Shown piece after piece: positions 5,996 through 7,548 of a stretch of 7,548 nt of DNA. Source of the DNA: an uncultured Eubacteriales bacterium (lineage in GTDB: Bacteria > Bacillota > Clostridia > Oscillospirales > CAG-272); NCBI GenBank assembly GCA_900546635.1, contig URDS01000084.1, positions 1 through 7,548 of the forward strand, written 5' to 3'. The notes under the pieces were generated by a model. That model worked only from the letters and a program-made list of their open reading frames with translations, searched no databases and had not been told where the DNA came from. A program made the translations under genes and the position numbers. Each line of letters starts with the position of its first letter. Within the stretch, counting starts at the first letter, position 1.

Positions 5996-7297
5996 TCATC
6001 CGTTTTTTTCTTTGATCTCGGTAAGGCCGCCCATGTACGGACGCAGCGCTTCGGGAATCTTGACCGCGTATTTGCCGTCCGCAAAGGTGAGGTTGTTTTC
6101 AAGGAACGCGATCAGCATACGCGGCGGCGCAACCACGGTATTGTTCAGGGTATGCGCCAGATACTTTTTCCCATCCGCACCCTTGATGCGGATACCGAGG
6201 CGGCGCGCCTGTGCGTCGCCGAGATTGGAACAGGAGCAGACCTCGAAATATTTCTTCTGCTTCGGAGACCAGGCTTCAACGTCGTAGGATTTGACCTTGA
6301 GGTCGGCAAGGTCGCCCGAACAGCATTCGAGCGTGCGCACGGGAATATCCATGGAGCGGAAAAGTTCGACGCTGTAGCTCCACATCTTATGGAACCACTC
6401 CATGCTTTCCTCCGGGCGGCAGATGACGATCATTTCCTGCTTTTCAAACTGATGAATGCGGTAGATGCCGCGCTCCTCAATGCCGTGCGCGCCCTTTTCC
6501 TTGCGGAAGCAGGGGGAATAACTGGTCAGCGTCAGCGGCAGTTTTTCTTCGGGCGTGATGCTGTCGATGAATTTTCCGATCATGGAGTGCTCGGATGTGC
6601 CGATCAGGTATAAATCCTCTCCCTCAATTTTGTACATCATCGCGTCCATTTCCTCAAAGCTCATGACGCCGGTGACGACGCTTGAACGGATCATATAGGG
6701 TGGAACGCAGTAGGTGAAGCCCTTGTTTATCATAAAGTCCCGCGCATAAGCCAGCACCGCGCTGTGCAGGCGCGCAATGTCGCCCATCAGGTAGTAGAAG
6801 CCCTCGCCGGCGACTTTGCCCGCAGCGTCCTTATCTATGCCGTTGAATTTTGCCATAATATCGGTGTGATAGGGGATTTCAAAATCCACGGCGGTCTGCT
6901 CGCCGAATTGCTCGACCTCTACATTTTCGCTGTCATCCCGTCCGACGGGTACGCTTGCGTCGATGATGTTCGGAATTTTCATCAGTACGTCGCGAAGCTG
7001 TACTTCAAGCTCGGCTTCTTTGGTTTCGAGCTCGGCGAGTTCTTTGGCTTGGCTGTTGACCAATTCTTTTTTGGCCTCGGCCTCTTCGCGCAGACCTTTG
7101 CCCATGAGCATACCGATCTCTTTGGAAATTTTGTTGCGGTTGGCGCGAAGCTCGCCTGCGCGCGTGTTGGCCGCGCATTTTTGTGTGTACAGCGCTATGG
7201 CTTCATCAACAAGCGGGAGCTTGGAATCCTTGAATTTTTTGCGGATATTTTCCTTTACCAGTTCGGGGTTTTCACAGATAAATTTTACGTCCAGCAT
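5996..7297 (-). CDS. serS: Seryl-tRNA synthetase (divergent motif variant)
   Basis: This 433-aa class II synthetase charges tRNA-Ser with serine in the cytosol. An N-terminal helical, coiled-coil arm that would contact the long variable arm of tRNA-Ser spans about residues 35-105. The catalytic core follows: motif 1 near 189-203 (FTYCVPPYMI), the serine-site TSE at 234-236, motif 2 with FRKEKGAHGIEERG (264-277) and YRIHQFEKQEM, SCSNLGDAQARR at 355-366, and motif 3 at 381-400 with R393. The C-terminal RPYMGG (419-424) is typical. Unlike the usual bacterial motif 3 (LNGSGLAVGR), this protein has TLNNTVVAPPR, and TSEHSMIGK replaces the usual TAEVPLTN. These look like a divergent clade rather than damage, because core residues T, E and R are kept. 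The start ATG at 7297 has AAAGGA 6 nt upstream. The length is normal. Confidence 0.95.
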   Translation of the reverse strand: MLDVKFICENPELVKENIRKKFKDSKLPLVDEAIALYTQKCAANTRAGELRANRNKISKEIGMLMGKGLREEAEAKKELVNSQAKELAELETKEAELEVQLRDVLMKIPNIIDASVPVGRDDSENVEVEQFGEQTAVDFEIPYHTDIMAKFNGIDKDAAGKVAGEGFYYLMGDIARLHSAVLAYARDFMINKGFTYCVPPYMIRSSVVTGVMSFEEMDAMMYKIEGEDLYLIGTSEHSMIGKFIDSITPEEKLPLTLTSYSPCFRKEKGAHGIEERGIYRIHQFEKQEMIVICRPEESMEWFHKMWSYSVELFRSMDIPVRTLECCSGDLADLKVKSYDVEAWSPKQKKYFEVCSCSNLGDAQARRLGIRIKGADGKKYLAHTLNNTVVAPPRMLIAFLENNLTFADGKYAVKIPEALRPYMGGLTEIKEKNG

Positions 7298-7341
7298 GGT
7301 TTGTCCTTTCGGAATTGTTTCTCAAAGTTGTATTTGTTCTT

Positions 7342-7370
7342 ATTATCTCTCAAAACCGTGTTTCTGTCAA
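7342..7370 (-). promoter_or_regulatory. Strong sigma-A promoter of serS
   Basis: On the minus strand a perfect TTGACA (7365-7370) is followed after exactly 17 bp by GATAAT (7342-7347, five of six consensus positions). Transcription should begin near 7335, giving a leader of about 38 nt. That leader carries the AAAGGA ribosome site but is too short for a T-box. Confidence 0.8.
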
Positions 7371-7429
7371 GCGTGTTTTGCTTTTTTGTAAGCGCGGCGC
7401 GCAAATCCGGCGTGAAATCGGCAGGAGAG

Positions 7430-7467
7430 AGAAAAAGAAAACCGGCGTCTGTCTTTTACAGACGCCG
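7430..7467 (-). terminator. Terminator of a minus-strand gene beyond the right edge
   Basis: A perfect 10-bp stem (7443-7452 with 7458-7467) has a 5-nt loop. On the minus strand it is followed by the T-rich stretch TTTTCTTTTTC. The plus-strand side has no T tract. It therefore ends a transcript entering from the right, upstream of the serS promoter, and insulates serS from it. Confidence 0.75.
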
Positions 7468-7469
7468 CA

Positions 7470-7506
7470 GACCGTCGAAAAACTAAGGTTTTCCGACGAT
7501 GGGGCG
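7470..7506 (-). repeat. Dispersed imperfect palindrome, right copy
   Basis: This is the inverted counterpart of the element at 51-87, with three differences in 37 positions. Read on the minus strand it again sits directly 5' of a terminator hairpin (7430-7467), only 2 nt from its stem. The same repeat-then-terminator order at both edges suggests the element belongs to the 3' untranslated ends of flanking genes. Confidence 0.7.
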
Positions 7507-7548
7507 TGTTCGCTCGCGCCGTCGCGCCTCCCTACGGTCGGCGCTCGC
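7507..7548. other. GC-rich edge with inverted arms
   Basis: This short GC-rich stretch contains GGCGC-type inverted arms (GCGCCG near 7519 and CGGCGC near 7542) that could form a hairpin around a loop of about 17 nt. It is not shared in obvious form with the left edge. No gene is seen. It may continue the dispersed repeat beyond the window. Confidence 0.3.

Noticed and set aside
5984..7486. Long plus-strand frames opposite serS
   Set aside because: They mirror the codons of a clear SerRS gene, and one runs through the serS promoter. No protein family is recognisable.
51..7506. Terminal inverted repeats of a 7.4-kb transposon or island
   Set aside because: The interior carries housekeeping genes (rnhA, serS) and no transposase, integrase or cargo signature, and the repeats are short palindromes next to terminators. 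Dispersed intergenic repeats explain them better.

Overview
The window looks like ordinary chromosome from an uncultured, moderately GC-rich anaerobic Firmicute, probably a gut- or rumen-type clostridium (Oscillospirales/Christensenellales-like). This is inferred from the protein families (DUF4830, DUF2156/COG4866, GHL10, SLH-anchored surface protein), from strong purine-rich Shine-Dalgarno sites and from TTGACA/TATAAT-type promoters. No marker gene settles the taxonomy. Five protein-coding genes are supported. I see no RNA gene, CRISPR array, insertion sequence or prophage gene.

Layout from left to right. Positions 1-169 hold a dispersed palindromic repeat followed by a strong terminator hairpin. 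Positions 170-2055 (minus strand) hold a small operon read right to left: rnhA (RNase HI), then a DUF2156/COG4866 GNAT-fold protein overlapping it by 4 nt, then a membrane-anchored DUF4830 protein. Positions 2056-2288 are a divergent promoter region. Positions 2289-5783 (plus strand) hold two exported proteins: a GHL10/DUF187 glycosidase-like protein, and an SLH-anchored surface protein with six exactly spaced Cys/His repeats and a chitobiase-C-like domain. The second gene has its own near-consensus promoter. Positions 5784-5995 hold convergent terminators. Positions 5996-7297 (minus strand) hold serS, encoding a seryl-tRNA synthetase with an unusual motif 3 and a short leader with no room for a T-box. 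Positions 7298-7548 hold the serS promoter, a minus-strand terminator for a gene beyond the right edge, and a second, inverted copy of the left-edge repeat.

How the genes fit together: rnhA and serS are housekeeping genes. The two plus-strand genes are both secreted and plausibly act at the cell wall, one as a glycan-acting enzyme and one held to wall polymer through SLH modules. A functional link between them is inferred from adjacency only.

I do not see a convincing undescribed multi-gene system. The signals most worth a second look are the Cys/His repeat array with invariant spacing, the paired repeat-plus-terminator units at both edges, and the divergent SerRS active-site motifs.
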